A DNA stretch of 6,339 nt from DATELY01 sp035276085 (GTDB lineage Bacteria > Pseudomonadota > Gammaproteobacteria > Steroidobacterales > Steroidobacteraceae). The DNA is taken from assembly GCA_035276085.1 (NCBI GenBank), contig DATELY010000196.1, forward strand, positions 1-6,339, given 5' to 3'. The notes below the pieces were generated by a model, which saw nothing but the letters and a program-made list of their open reading frames with translations, had not been told where the DNA came from and made no database searches. Position numbers and translations under genes: made by a program. This document shows positions 5,659 to 6,339 of the stretch, in pieces (position 1 is the first letter of the stretch; each line of letters starts with the position of its first letter).

Positions 5659-6339
5659 CTAAACGAGCGAAACGGCCTTGGGCAGGCGCACGACGATCGT
5701 TCCTGCAATCTTGTCGTGCCACGCCTGCCGCTCATCGTTGAACGCGATCCAGAGAAAACCGAGACCGGCGACGGCCAGCGACAGGAAGCAACTCAGTGCG
5801 CGCACGATGCAGGTGGCCCAATCCAGCTCGCGTCCATCCGTGCGTACGACTTGCAGGTTGCACAGGATGCCGCCGATGGTGGTGCCACGCAGTTTCCACA
5901 TGGCCGCGCCATACACGGCGAGCAGGATCAGCGTCACGTCGGAGCCGTGATCGACCACGCTCGCGATCACACCGACGAGCACGACATCGATGAACAAGGC
6001 CGCCATGCGGATCCAGAAGTGGGCGCGCGGAAGACTCGCGCTGGCGCCGGGCGCTGTCGGCTGTGAAGTACTCACAGGTTCGGCAGACACAGGCTCTGCT
6101 ACGACAGCGGGATCGACGGCTGCGGTGTGCACTTCGTGCTTCGTCTTCAGCGCGAGCAACAACGTGTACAGCACGACGCCGATGGCCAGCATGGCGAACG
6201 CGTTGAAGACGATGAAGCCGAGCACGGGAACGAGATACAGGCCCAGGACGATGAGGCCACCGATGAGCGCAGCCACGGCCACGTGATTGAACGGACCGCC
6301 GATCAGAGCCGTGATCCGTCGACCCAACGTCGCCAGCAC
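5659..6339 (-). CDS. RDD-family membrane protein, 5' end outside the window
   Basis: The last 226 codons of a membrane protein whose frame runs off the right edge. The edge codon is GTG but there is no way to see a ribosome-binding site, so it is probably internal. Two hydrophobic segments come first (about 18-36 and 38-64 of the visible part), then a Val/Pro/Ala/Ser-rich linker (about 70-105), then the RDD domain: a segment beginning FWIRMAALFIDVVLV (108-122), with R111 and D118 as the conserved Arg and first Asp; a second hydrophobic segment (about 134-148) followed by LRGTTIGG (150-157); a third (about 180-200); and the closing AWHDKIAGTIVV (206-217) with D209. RDD proteins are inner-membrane proteins of mostly unknown function, some linked to ion or proton exchange. 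The extra hydrophobic pair and linker mean the full protein is longer than a plain RDD protein. Confidence 0.85.
   Translation of the reverse strand: MLATLGRRITALIGGPFNHVAVAALIGGLIVLGLYLVPVLGFIVFNAFAMLAIGVVLYTLLLALKTKHEVHTAAVDPAVVAEPVSAEPVSTSQPTAPGASASLPRAHFWIRMAALFIDVVLVGVIASVVDHGSDVTLILLAVYGAAMWKLRGTTIGGILCNLQVVRTDGRELDWATCIVRALSCFLSLAVAGLGFLWIAFNDERQAWHDKIAGTIVVRLPKAVSLV

Noticed and set aside
5505..5735. 77-codon N-terminal extension of the peroxiredoxin-like frame
   Set aside because: It overlaps the end of the RDD gene and has a Pro/Arg/Ser-rich, non-conserved translation, while GGAGGT sits just before 5504.

Overview
The window looks like a stretch of chromosome from a high-GC proteobacterium. 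SRPBCC, DUF4124, RDD and bacterial UBP-zinc-finger genes together with a cyclopropane synthase fit a gammaproteobacterium of the Xanthomonadales/Nevskiales/Steroidobacter kind. That placement is inferred from gene content and base composition only. There is no rRNA, tRNA, CRISPR array, intact insertion sequence or phage gene. Seven protein genes were recognised, one of them cut by the right edge.

Left part (1-2780, all genes on the minus strand). A cyclopropane-fatty-acyl-phospholipid synthase (start 2780, stop 1488) is followed 95 bases later by a geranylgeranyl-reductase-type FAD oxidoreductase (start 1392, stop 271). They look like a two-gene lipid-modification operon: a methyltransferase acting on an acyl double bond, then a flavoprotein of a family that reduces lipid C=C bonds. 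The gap between them carries a heptamer repeat starting at the synthase stop codon, plus a hairpin. Past the reductase, positions 1-270 hold only repeats: a two-armed octamer array and a GC-rich hairpin repeat.

Middle (2781-4505, genes on the plus strand). The divergent intergenic region contains a nested palindrome of about 107 bases that ends just before the ribosome-binding site of a secreted, cysteine-rich DUF4124 protein (3071-3733). A second copy of the hairpin repeat seen near position 175 follows that gene. Next comes a membrane-anchored SRPBCC protein (3928-4455) with a candidate terminator behind it.

Right part (4568-6339, minus strand). Reading leftwards, a truncated RDD-family membrane protein is followed by a peroxiredoxin-fold protein whose peroxidatic cysteine is replaced by aspartate, and then by a small UBP-type zinc-finger protein. 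Gaps of 154 and 97 bases leave it open whether these are co-transcribed.

The points most worth pursuing are the synthase/reductase pair as a possible route to a modified (methyl-branched or related) fatty acid, the peroxiredoxin-like pseudoenzyme, and the unusually dense set of short-period and palindromic repeats between genes.
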